Part shown: one piece after another, positions 26,300 to 35,065 of the stretch
Layout of the letters: each line of letters starts with the position of its first letter
How positions within the stretch are numbered: the first letter of the stretch is position 1
Assembly: GCA_038103905.1 (NCBI GenBank)
Contig: JAYNZW010000001.1
Location: forward strand, 124,001-188,000
DNA length: 64,000 nt
From: CABYIR01 sp038103905
GTDB taxonomy: Bacteria; Pseudomonadota; Alphaproteobacteria; Pelagibacterales; AG-422-B15
Reading direction: 5' to 3'
Notes under the pieces: generated by a model
What the model was told of the DNA's origin: nothing
Seen by the model: only the letters and a program-made list of their open reading frames with translations
Databases searched by the model: none
Translations under genes and position numbers: made by a program

Positions 26300-29065
26300 A
26301 TGTTGCAGAAAATTGAAGATTTTGTTTTTAAGTTCAAGTTGTCAATATTAGGCATATTTGTTTTATTAACAATTGTTATGGGTTATTTTGCGCTCCAAAT
26401 AAGAATGGATGCAGGATTCTATAAGCAGTTGCCATCAAATCACGAATTTATACATACATATTTTCAATATCAAGATGCTCTTAGTGGTACTAATAGTATT
26501 ACGATCTCTCTTAGAACAACAGATGGGGAAATATTTGAAAAAGACTATCTTTCTAAGCTCTACGAACTTTCAGAAACTGTAAGATATCTTCCTGGAGTTA
26601 ATCAAGCAAGTATGAAGTCTTTGTGGACTCCTAACACCAGAGTGATGAGGGTTACCGAGGAGGGCTTTGAAGCTACTACAGTTATACCAGGCAATATAAC
26701 TCCTTCAGAATTAAATGATGCTGAAATAAAAAATATCAGAGATAGAGTTTTGACTGGTGGCCATGTTGGAAGTTTAGTTGCCAATGACTTTTCAGCTTCT
26801 TTAATTAGAGTTGAACTTACCGAATTTGATCCTCGTACAGGAGAAAAATTAGACTATTTACAGCTTGGAAGAGAAATTGAATCTATACGTGATGAATATG
26901 AGCAAGGAAATTATAAAGTCGAAATAACTGGATTTGCAAAAATGATTTCTGATATTGCAAGTGAGGCTTATAATGTTGTTATATTTTTTGCTCTTGCTTT
27001 TATTTTAACAATTCTAGCAGTTTATTGGTATTCAAGGTCATGGACTTTAACTTTCCTTCCTTTAGTTTGTTCGCTTACTTCTTTGGTTTGGCAGTTCGGA
27101 ATGTTAAAGGTTCTCGGTTTTGGACTTGATCCACTTGCAATTCTCGTTCCTTTCTTAGTTTTTGCTATTGGAGTTTCACATGGAATTCAACAGGTGAATC
27201 AAATCACAAAAGAAGTTATTGATGGACGGTCAGCCGAATATGCTGCAAGAGCTAGTTTTTCAAGATTATTAGTTCCTGGCAGTATGGCTTTAGTTACTGA
27301 TCTCGTTGGTTTTGGAACACTTATTTTATTGCCAATTGGAATGATCCAAGAATTAGGTATTACAGCTTCAATTGGAGTTGCATTTAAAATTATAACAAAT
27401 TTAATTATGCTTCCATTGGCTGCATCCTATGCAAGATATAACGATAATTTTGTTAAATCAGCATCATCAGCTATCGCATATAGAAGAAAAAGAGTAGCTA
27501 TATTTGGACAGATGGCAAAGCCTCGAGCAGCTGGCATTACACTTACAGTAAGTGCAATATTATTTGCTGGTGCAATTTTTATGGCATCAGACAGACATGT
27601 CGGTGATTTACATGCTGGTGCGCCTGAACTCAGACCCGAGGCAAGGTACAATCAAGACATTTCAGAAATAACTAATAGGTACAATGTTACTACGGATGTT
27701 TTAGTTGTTATTTTTGAGAGTTTAGCAACAACTCTTGGGCTACCTGCTTGTAGAACAATTGATATGATGCAGGCCCAAGATAATTTTCATTGGTATGCAG
27801 AAAATATTGATGGAGTTGTTTCTGTAATATCTCTCTCCAGTATTGCTAAGAGAGGAATGAGTGGTTACGCAGAAGGCAATTTAAAATGGTCTTATTTACC
27901 AAGGAATGACAGAGCTTTGTCTTTTGCTTCTAGTGTTGTTGGCCCAGAATCAGGTTTAATGAATGAGAGCTGTTCGATCATGCCAATCTATATTTTTACG
28001 GAAGACCACAAAGCAACAACAATCTCTCACATTATTGAGGAAATTGAAAATTACAAAGATCAGTTTTTAAAATCAGACGCCACATATACCATGAAGTCAT
28101 TCATTAAAAGACCAAGCGAGGGTACTGATTTCATTTCTGAAGCAAACGTAGTAAGTGGTTTTTATGCTGGTGAATTAAAAGATTGGAATATAAATGAACA
28201 TGAATATTTTAATTCTGATGAATGGATTTTATTTGGCCATGAAAATAATTTCAATGTCAGAGATTTATGGACTAATAAACTTACTAGCTATTTTAGAGAT
28301 ATAGATCAATATGATGAAAAATTAGAACCTGCAGTAAGAGAAATTAGAAAAGCAGATATCGCTATCAAGACATTTTTTAATGAAAATCCAGATGTACCAG
28401 CAATTGTTTATGATATGGAAGAAATAAACTTTCGTTTAGCCAGTGGGACTGTGGGAATACAACATGCTACAAATGAAATTATTGAAGAGTCTGAAATACC
28501 GATGATGATGATTGTGTATGCCGTTATCTTTTTACTAGTTTTTGGAACATATTTGGATTGGAGAGCAACTATTTGTTGCACGGTACCACTTACATTTGCA
28601 ACGATGTTGGGATATGCATTTATGGATATTATGCAGATAGGTTTAAAAGTTTCAACTTTACCTGTCATGGTTTTAGCCGTTGGTATAGGCGTTGATTATG
28701 CTTTCTATATTTACAACCGACTTCAGACATATCTGAAAGAGGGCATGGAAATTTCTCAGGCTTTCGAACAAACTTTCGCTAATACAGGTGCTGCTGTTGT
28801 GTTTACTGCTTTAACTCTTGCAATTGGTGTATCGACTTGGTCTTTCTCAGCTCTTAAGTTTCAGGCAGATATGGGAATGCTACTGACATTCATGTTTCTT
28901 ATTAATATGGTATGTGCAATGACTACGTTACCAGCATTAGCTGTTGTCTTAGATAAAGTTTTTCCAAGAAAAAATGATAGTATATTTAAATTTGTAGGTG
29001 GCCAATCTGGTGTTGCATATTTAGTAGCAATCTCACTTGTTATTATCGCTCTATTTTTTATTTAA
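26300..29065 (+). CDS. RND-superfamily (MMPL/HAE3-type) exporter
   Basis: This 921-residue membrane protein has the two-fold RND layout of the MMPL/HAE3 group. An N-terminal helix is followed by a periplasmic loop, then five or so membrane helices containing FLVFAIGVSHGIQQVNQ. A second large periplasmic loop follows, then the last helix group with LAVGIGVDYAFYIYNRL. The paired GxxxD/GxxH-type motifs in the fourth helix of each half are expected for proton coupling. No membrane-fusion or outer-membrane partner is nearby, which fits lipid or hopanoid-type substrates more than drug efflux. It is divergent from the diiron protein gene. Substrate unknown. Confidence 0.85.
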   Translation: MLQKIEDFVFKFKLSILGIFVLLTIVMGYFALQIRMDAGFYKQLPSNHEFIHTYFQYQDALSGTNSITISLRTTDGEIFEKDYLSKLYELSETVRYLPGVNQASMKSLWTPNTRVMRVTEEGFEATTVIPGNITPSELNDAEIKNIRDRVLTGGHVGSLVANDFSASLIRVELTEFDPRTGEKLDYLQLGREIESIRDEYEQGNYKVEITGFAKMISDIASEAYNVVIFFALAFILTILAVYWYSRSWTLTFLPLVCSLTSLVWQFGMLKVLGFGLDPLAILVPFLVFAIGVSHGIQQVNQITKEVIDGRSAEYAARASFSRLLVPGSMALVTDLVGFGTLILLPIGMIQELGITASIGVAFKIITNLIMLPLAASYARYNDNFVKSASSAIAYRRKRVAIFGQMAKPRAAGITLTVSAILFAGAIFMASDRHVGDLHAGAPELRPEARYNQDISEITNRYNVTTDVLVVIFESLATTLGLPACRTIDMMQAQDNFHWYAENIDGVVSVISLSSIAKRGMSGYAEGNLKWSYLPRNDRALSFASSVVGPESGLMNESCSIMPIYIFTEDHKATTISHIIEEIENYKDQFLKSDATYTMKSFIKRPSEGTDFISEANVVSGFYAGELKDWNINEHEYFNSDEWILFGHENNFNVRDLWTNKLTSYFRDIDQYDEKLEPAVREIRKADIAIKTFFNENPDVPAIVYDMEEINFRLASGTVGIQHATNEIIEESEIPMMMIVYAVIFLLVFGTYLDWRATICCTVPLTFATMLGYAFMDIMQIGLKVSTLPVMVLAVGIGVDYAFYIYNRLQTYLKEGMEISQAFEQTFANTGAAVVFTALTLAIGVSTWSFSALKFQADMGMLLTFMFLINMVCAMTTLPALAVVLDKVFPRKNDSIFKFVGGQSGVAYLVAISLVIIALFFI

Positions 29066-29989
29066 TTACTTATTAATAAGTTTAATAAATAATTCTTCAA
29101 AATCATTATCCTCAATATTTATATCTTTAATATTAATTTGCAGACCAGCTAATTTTTGTAGTAACTCTTGATGAGTAACTAATTTTGGATCGTATTCTAT
29201 TGTTAAACTATTAATACCCTTAATGAATGAAATTTTTAGATCTTTGAAAATGTCTGTATCTATTACATTTGAGTCATCATGTTCGATAGTAATTTTTTTG
29301 TAATTCATCTTAGATTTTATTTTTTTTGTTTCATCTAAAACTAAAAGCTTACCTTTATTAATGATTGCTATTTCATCACATAAGTTTTCAGCTTCATGTA
29401 AATAATGAGTTGTTATAATTATTGTTTTACCCTGAGTTTTTAATGATCTTATATTATCCCATAATGTTTGCCTTAACTCTACATCCACGCCAGCTGTTGG
29501 CTCATCAAGAATGAGTATCTCGGGGTCATGAACCATGGCTTTAGCAATAAGTAATCTTCTTTTCATTCCACCAGAAAGAGTTCTGGCATAAGCATCAGCT
29601 TTATCTTCTAAAGCTAATAATTTAAGAATTTTTTTTGTTTGCCTTTTTTCTTTTGGAACGCCATAGAGTCCTGCTTGTAGTTCTAATAACTCAAAAGGAG
29701 TAAAAAAAGGATCCATATTCAATTCTTGAGGAACTATACCAATACGTGGCTTTATTTCATTTAGCTCTTTTGAATAATCTTTTCCAAGAACCTCGATACT
29801 ACCCGAAGTTTTGTAAACTAGGTCAGCGAGGATATTAATTATGGTAGATTTGCCAGCACCATTAGGTCCCAATAAACCAAATATAATTCCAGATTTAATT
29901 TCTAGCGAAATGTTATCTAAGGAGTAGGTTTTTTGATTTTTATAAATCTTTGATAAATTATTAATTTTTATTGCAATGTTTTCACTCAT
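29066..29989 (-). CDS. ABC transporter ATP-binding protein, orphan
   Basis: This 307-residue ATPase of the CcmA/YadG-type ABC-2 exporter group has Walker A (GLLGPNGAGKST), signature LSGGMKRRLLIAKAM and Walker B LILDEPTAGVD, then a C-terminal extension of about 85 residues. I chose the ATG at 29989; a TTG five codons earlier at 30004 also keeps the frame. No permease gene is adjacent: the next gene is a zinc-finger protein on the other strand. The partner is either elsewhere or absent. The stop abuts that of the convergent RND gene. Confidence 0.85.
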   Translation of the reverse strand: MSENIAIKINNLSKIYKNQKTYSLDNISLEIKSGIIFGLLGPNGAGKSTIINILADLVYKTSGSIEVLGKDYSKELNEIKPRIGIVPQELNMDPFFTPFELLELQAGLYGVPKEKRQTKKILKLLALEDKADAYARTLSGGMKRRLLIAKAMVHDPEILILDEPTAGVDVELRQTLWDNIRSLKTQGKTIIITTHYLHEAENLCDEIAIINKGKLLVLDETKKIKSKMNYKKITIEHDDSNVIDTDIFKDLKISFIKGINSLTIEYDPKLVTHQELLQKLAGLQINIKDINIEDNDFEELFIKLINK

Positions 29990-30044
29990 AACTATTTTGT
30001 ACAATTAATAGTTTTTATTTTAATTTCTTGTATCATATAAACTT

Positions 30045-30224
30045 ATGAGCTCACCAGATAAAAAAGATTCACACTATCAAGTTTCTGAAATTGTTCACAG
30101 TAAAAAGGTTAGTTGTGATGGAGGTGGAGGTGTCTTAGGACATCCAAAAATATATCTTGATATGGGAAAAGAAAATCAAATTATCTGTCCTTACTGTAGT
30201 AAAAATTTTATTCTTAAACTTTAG
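30045..30224 (+). CDS. NDUFS6-like CHCC zinc-finger protein
   Basis: This 59-residue protein has the pattern Cys24-x8-His33-x14-Cys48-x2-Cys51, with the conserved core CDGGGGVLGHPKIYL and CPYCSKNF. It matches the zf-CHCC domain of mitochondrial complex I accessory subunit NDUFS6, which is widespread as a small protein in Alphaproteobacteria. In mitochondria this domain binds zinc and helps assemble the N-module of complex I; the bacterial form may do the same. It ends 3 nt before polA and is probably co-transcribed with it. No nuo gene is in the window. Confidence 0.88.
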   Translation: MSSPDKKDSHYQVSEIVHSKKVSCDGGGGVLGHPKIYLDMGKENQIICPYCSKNFILKL

Positions 30225-30227
30225 TTT

Positions 30228-33017
30228 ATGACTAAAAAAAACCATCTATTTTTAATTGATGGCTCTGGATATATCTTTAGAGCTTACTATGCTCTACCTC
30301 CTTTGTACCGAAAAAGTGACGGCCTTCCAACAGGAGCTGTAAACGGTTTCTGTAATATGATTTATAAACTAGTAGAAGATACAAATCGTGATGTGAAACC
30401 ATCACATATAGCTGTAATATTTGATAGTGCAAGAAAGACATTTAGAAATGATATTTATAAAGATTATAAAGCAAATCGAGGAGAGCCTCCTGAAGATTTA
30501 ATTCCACAGTTTCAAATAATAAAAGACTCTGTGAAAGCTTTTGGTATTCAATCCATCGAATTACCTGGATTTGAGGCCGATGATATTATTGCTACATATG
30601 CACGAATTGGAAATGAAAAGGGTTGGCAAGTTTCAATTGTTTCTTCAGATAAAGACCTTATGCAGATTGTAGACAGAAATATTTCACTTATTGATACAAT
30701 GAAAAATAAATCAATTGGACCAGATGAAGTTATAGAAAAATTTGGAGTTGAACCGAAAAAAGTTATAGATGTTCAAGCTTTGGCAGGTGACAGTTCAGAT
30801 AATGTTCCAGGAGCACCAGGTATAGGAATTAAAACAGCAGCAACATTAATAAATGAATTTGGAAATCTAGAAAACTTACTTAAAAACTGTCATCAAATAA
30901 AGCAGAACAAAAGACGAGAGACATTAGAGAATTTTCAAGAACAAATTTTAATAAGCAAGAAGTTAGTTACGCTTAAAAACAATGTTAGTGATATTCCTAC
31001 AATTGAACAACTTAAAAGTACTAAAGCTAATGTAAACGAACTAATTCCATTTTTAACTGATCTAGAGTTAAATAAACTAGCTGACAGAATAAAGAAAAAA
31101 AATCCTAACGTTGATCTTTCAATTAGTAAAAATAAAAATAAGGCGTCAATTTCAAATTTTGAGAAAAAACCAACCATTAAAAAAAATATCGATCAAACTG
31201 GCAATCAGAAAACAAATTATTCAATGATAAATGATGAAAGTAAACTTGAAGAAATTATAAATCAAATCTCAAAACAAGATATGTTTGTATTTGATGTTGA
31301 AACAGACTCATTAGATATACAAAAAGCAAAATTAGTTGGAATCTCTGTTTGTTTTAATTTAGAAAATTCTTTTTACATTCCAATTGGTCATCAAGAGGAT
31401 ACCAAACAATTAGAAATTAGTCAGATTAAAAATAAATTAGCTCCACTTTTTAAATCTGAATCAATCATTAAGGTTGGGCATAATATTAAATTTGACATTG
31501 CTATTCTTCAAAAGTATGAAATTCAGGTAAATAGTATTGATGATACGATGTTAATGTCTCTAGTATGTGATGCTGGAATAAATCGTCATAATATGGATGA
31601 TTTGGCAAAAATTCATCTTAATCGTGAAACAATCAAATTCAAAGATGTAGTTGGCTCAGGTAAATCTCAATTAACATTTGACCAAGTCAAAATTTCTGAG
31701 GCTATAAATTATGCTGCAGAAGATTCAGAAATTACATTCAGACTTTATAAATTATTTAAGAAAAGAATACTCAACGAGAGAAACGCATCTGTTTATTATG
31801 AAATTGAAAGACCCCTAATAAACTCTATTTTGAAGATGGAAACTAATGGAATGAAGGTTGATAATAATTATCTGAAAAATTTATCTAATGAATTTGAGCT
31901 CAGGATTAAAAATGTTGAAAAAAAGATTTTTAAGCTTGCAGGAAAAGAATTTAATATTGGATCACCTAAACAGTTATCGGAAATTTTATTTGATTTTCTA
32001 AAATTAAATCCCCCCAAAAAAACAAAATCTGGTGAAAGATCAACTGGTATCGAAGTTCTAGAGGATCTTGCGTATGAAGGAAATAAGATTGCGGAGCATA
32101 TTATCGACTGGAGGCAAATTTCAAAATTACGAAGTACTTATTCTGAAGCTCTTCAAGGCCATATTTCTAACGAAACAGGTAGAATTCATACTTCTTTTTC
32201 AATGGCGTCAACAAATACTGGGAGACTGGCTTCATCAGATCCTAATCTTCAAAATATACCTATTAGAACTGATGAAGGTAGATCAATTCGTAAAGCCTTT
32301 ATTGCTGAAAAAAATAAAACAATATTTTCTGCTGACTATAGTCAAATTGAATTAAGAGTTCTTGCACACATAGCTAATGTTGATCAGCTCAAAGAAGCTT
32401 TTAATAATAATGATGATATTCATAAGATGACAGCTTCAGAAATATTTAATGTTAAAATGAAAAATGTCACCAATGATCTGAGGAGACAAGCTAAAGCAGT
32501 GAACTTTGGAATTATTTATGGAATTTCAGCATATGGATTGGCTAAACAACTCAGTATATCCAATTTTGAGGCTTCAGATTTTATAAAAAAATATTTTAAT
32601 AAATTTAGTGGAATAAAAGATTTTATGGAAAATACAAAGGAGTTATGCCGTCAAAACGGTTATGTTGAGACATTATGTGGACGAAAATGTTTTTTCCCTC
32701 GAATAAAAGATAAAAATTTTGCTTTACGATCTTTTCAAGAAAGAGCTGCAATAAATGCTCCAATTCAAGGAACTGCAGCAGATATAATTAAATATGCTAT
32801 GATAAAAATAGATAAGAAGTTGAATAATAATGAAGATTGTAAAATGATTTTACAAGTACACGATGAATTAATTTTTGAAATTCAAAAGAGTAAAATTGAA
32901 AAATATTCTAATTTAATAATAAATGAAATGCAAAATGCTCTAGAGCCTCATACTAAATTAAGTATACCTTTGATAGTTGATAGCAACTCTGGTAAAAATT
33001 GGAATGAGGCGCATTAA
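30228..33017 (+). CDS. polA: DNA polymerase I
   Basis: PolA removes primers and fills gaps. The 929-residue protein has all three parts. The N-terminal 5'-3' nuclease domain shows FEADDIIATYAR and SSDKDLMQIV. The 3'-5' proofreading domain has intact acidic residues (FDVETDSLD and NYAAEDSEIT). The family A polymerase domain has ADYSQIELRVLAHIA, the O-helix RRQAKAVNFGIIYG and the catalytic QVHDELIFE. The proofreading site therefore looks active, unlike in Taq-type enzymes. It overlaps the next gene by one base (TAATG). Confidence 0.97.
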   Translation: MTKKNHLFLIDGSGYIFRAYYALPPLYRKSDGLPTGAVNGFCNMIYKLVEDTNRDVKPSHIAVIFDSARKTFRNDIYKDYKANRGEPPEDLIPQFQIIKDSVKAFGIQSIELPGFEADDIIATYARIGNEKGWQVSIVSSDKDLMQIVDRNISLIDTMKNKSIGPDEVIEKFGVEPKKVIDVQALAGDSSDNVPGAPGIGIKTAATLINEFGNLENLLKNCHQIKQNKRRETLENFQEQILISKKLVTLKNNVSDIPTIEQLKSTKANVNELIPFLTDLELNKLADRIKKKNPNVDLSISKNKNKASISNFEKKPTIKKNIDQTGNQKTNYSMINDESKLEEIINQISKQDMFVFDVETDSLDIQKAKLVGISVCFNLENSFYIPIGHQEDTKQLEISQIKNKLAPLFKSESIIKVGHNIKFDIAILQKYEIQVNSIDDTMLMSLVCDAGINRHNMDDLAKIHLNRETIKFKDVVGSGKSQLTFDQVKISEAINYAAEDSEITFRLYKLFKKRILNERNASVYYEIERPLINSILKMETNGMKVDNNYLKNLSNEFELRIKNVEKKIFKLAGKEFNIGSPKQLSEILFDFLKLNPPKKTKSGERSTGIEVLEDLAYEGNKIAEHIIDWRQISKLRSTYSEALQGHISNETGRIHTSFSMASTNTGRLASSDPNLQNIPIRTDEGRSIRKAFIAEKNKTIFSADYSQIELRVLAHIANVDQLKEAFNNNDDIHKMTASEIFNVKMKNVTNDLRRQAKAVNFGIIYGISAYGLAKQLSISNFEASDFIKKYFNKFSGIKDFMENTKELCRQNGYVETLCGRKCFFPRIKDKNFALRSFQERAAINAPIQGTAADIIKYAMIKIDKKLNNNEDCKMILQVHDELIFEIQKSKIEKYSNLIINEMQNALEPHTKLSIPLIVDSNSGKNWNEAH

Positions 33018-33793
33018 TGAGTGAAGTAATAGTTCTAGTTACAGGTGGTTTTGATCCTATTCATAGTGGCCATATTTTATATTTGAAAGATGCAAAAAAA
33101 CTTGGTGATAAACTCATCGTAGGAGTTAATTCTGATCAATGGTTGATAAATAAAAAAGGAAGCCCCTTTATGCCTATAGATGAAAGGATTAATATAATTT
33201 CAAATTTATCAGTAGTTGATGAAGCTATTGAATTTGAAGATGATAAATTTAATTCTGCAAGTGGTGCAATTCATAAGGTTCTTCAAAAATATCCTAATCA
33301 TAAGATAATATTTGCAAATGGTGGAGATCGAAATGATAAAAATATTCCAGAGATGAATGAATTTAGTGATCATCCTAATGTATTCTTTGAGTTTGGAGTA
33401 GGTGGAGATTATAAAAAAAATTCATCAAGTTGGATTCTTAAAAATTGGAATGGCACAAAAGAGATTAAACCATGGGGGTGGTATCGAGTTATTGATGACT
33501 CTGATGACCACAAAGTAAAGGAAATACTAGTAAATCCAAAATCTAGATTAAGTTTACAATCGCATAGTAAAAGATCAGAGGTTTGGACAGTAATTAAAGG
33601 TGAAGCATTAGTCACAATAGACACAAAAACTTTTTTATTAAAAAAGAATGAGTCAACATTTATTCCTGCAGGGTCAGTGCATCGACTTGAAAATCAATTA
33701 GATAAGCCCCTTAGTATAATTGAAATACAAACAGGATCTTATTTTGGTGAAGATGATATTAAGAGATTTGAAGATGATTATAATAGGTCATAA
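33017..33793 (+). CDS. Fusion of a cytidylyltransferase-like domain and a mannose-6-phosphate-isomerase-type cupin
   Basis: Residues 1 to about 145 form a nucleotidyltransferase fold of the RfaE-C/TagD/PCT type, with the HxGH motif at 16-19 (FDPIHSGHI) and a late SSSWILKNW resembling the family's Ser/Thr-rich signature. Residues about 150-258 form a cupin like the C-terminal isomerase domain of AlgA/ManC, with metal ligands Gln181, His183, Glu188 and His222 (SLQSHSKRSEVW and FIPAGSVHRLEN). A single chain could make a sugar or alditol phosphate intermediate and activate it to a nucleotide form, but substrate and order are unknown. It is translationally coupled to polA and followed after 3 nt by an MFS gene. 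Confidence 0.8.
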   Translation: MSEVIVLVTGGFDPIHSGHILYLKDAKKLGDKLIVGVNSDQWLINKKGSPFMPIDERINIISNLSVVDEAIEFEDDKFNSASGAIHKVLQKYPNHKIIFANGGDRNDKNIPEMNEFSDHPNVFFEFGVGGDYKKNSSSWILKNWNGTKEIKPWGWYRVIDDSDDHKVKEILVNPKSRLSLQSHSKRSEVWTVIKGEALVTIDTKTFLLKKNESTFIPAGSVHRLENQLDKPLSIIEIQTGSYFGEDDIKRFEDDYNRS

Positions 33794-33796
33794 TTA

Positions 33797-35065
33797 ATGA
33801 AAACTTTATCACCAAAATATTACTTAATTATATTTCTATTTTTAAATATAATTAACTTTGTTGATAGAAATATACTCTTTGCTTTTGGTGACACAATTAA
33901 AACAGAGTTTGCTCTAACAAATACTCAATGGGGCCTTCTCACAGGCTTAGTTTTTTTATTTTCATATTCTGTTGCCTCAGTTTTTATCGGTGTTTTAGGT
34001 GATAGATTTAGTAGAACTAAAATTATTGGAATAGGTATTATGTTTTGGAGTGCGATGACAGCTCTAACAGGCCTTGCAAAAAATATTTCAACTTTATTTT
34101 TATCAAGAGCACTAATTGGAGTTGGTGAGTCTTCACTTTCGCCCAATGCTATGTCTATGTTAAGTGACGTTTATTCTCAGGAAAGAAGAGGACTTGCAAC
34201 TGCTATTTACTATTTAGGAATACCTCTAGGAGTTGGGATTGGGTTTCTGATAGCAAGTATCTTTGGTCCTATTTTTGGCTGGAGAAATATTTTTATTTCT
34301 CTTGGGGTTATTGGAGTCATAGTTGGTTTCTTAATTTATTTTCTAACTGAACCTGCACGAGGAGCATTTGATAAAAAAGATGATGCAAATACAGAACAAT
34401 CAAAAATAAGTGATATTATTAAACTCGCCTTTAAATCAATTACGAGCTCAAGATCTCTCTGGCTGATAATGTTGGGTGGCGTGATAGGTCATATACCCCT
34501 GGGCGTGGGAGGCTTTGATACTGTGTGGGCTGTGCAGGAACGTGGATTTAAAGAAGAAGAATACACTGCAATATTTGGCCTCTTCTTTGTTATCGGAGGC
34601 TCAATAGGAGCTATTTTTGGAGGTTTTGTTGGTGATTATTTTGCAAAGAGATACAAGGCAGGAGCTATGTTGGCTCTAATTGTTATTTACATGTTTTTAA
34701 TTCCAATGAGTATTTATTATAGATTTGCTTCTCCTGATAGTATCTATTTTTATGTTGCTCTCTTCTTAATTACTTTTCAAGTTACAGTTTTTTATGGACC
34801 TACATTTGCCGCTGTTCAATCTTTGTCTCCATATAAGGTAAGAACATCAATTCTTGCAATTTGGATTTTAGCAGTAAATATCGTAGGTATGGGCATAGGT
34901 AGCTTTTTTACAGGCTATTTATCTGATACAATTTTTGCTGATTTCAAAGATCCATTATCATGGTCTACATCCTTAATGGCTGCATTTACCTTTTTATCTC
35001 TTCTCTGCTATCACTTAGCAAGAAAAACATATGATGAAGATATTAAAAAAGCTCAGTTAAGTTAA
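33797..35065 (+). CDS. Major facilitator superfamily transporter
   Basis: This 422-residue protein has twelve predicted membrane helices. It begins with NFVDRNILFAFGDTIKTEF, a start common in the sugar-phosphate/spinster-like MFS branch, and carries the loop 2-3 motif GDRFSRTKIIG and the second-half repeat GDYFAKRYKAG. Substrate cannot be read from sequence; organic acids or sugar acids are typical for this branch. It lies 3 nt behind the nucleotidyltransferase-cupin fusion and may share its transcript. The stop shares TTAA with convergent pckA. Confidence 0.87.
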   Translation: MKTLSPKYYLIIFLFLNIINFVDRNILFAFGDTIKTEFALTNTQWGLLTGLVFLFSYSVASVFIGVLGDRFSRTKIIGIGIMFWSAMTALTGLAKNISTLFLSRALIGVGESSLSPNAMSMLSDVYSQERRGLATAIYYLGIPLGVGIGFLIASIFGPIFGWRNIFISLGVIGVIVGFLIYFLTEPARGAFDKKDDANTEQSKISDIIKLAFKSITSSRSLWLIMLGGVIGHIPLGVGGFDTVWAVQERGFKEEEYTAIFGLFFVIGGSIGAIFGGFVGDYFAKRYKAGAMLALIVIYMFLIPMSIYYRFASPDSIYFYVALFLITFQVTVFYGPTFAAVQSLSPYKVRTSILAIWILAVNIVGMGIGSFFTGYLSDTIFADFKDPLSWSTSLMAAFTFLSLLCYHLARKTYDEDIKKAQLS

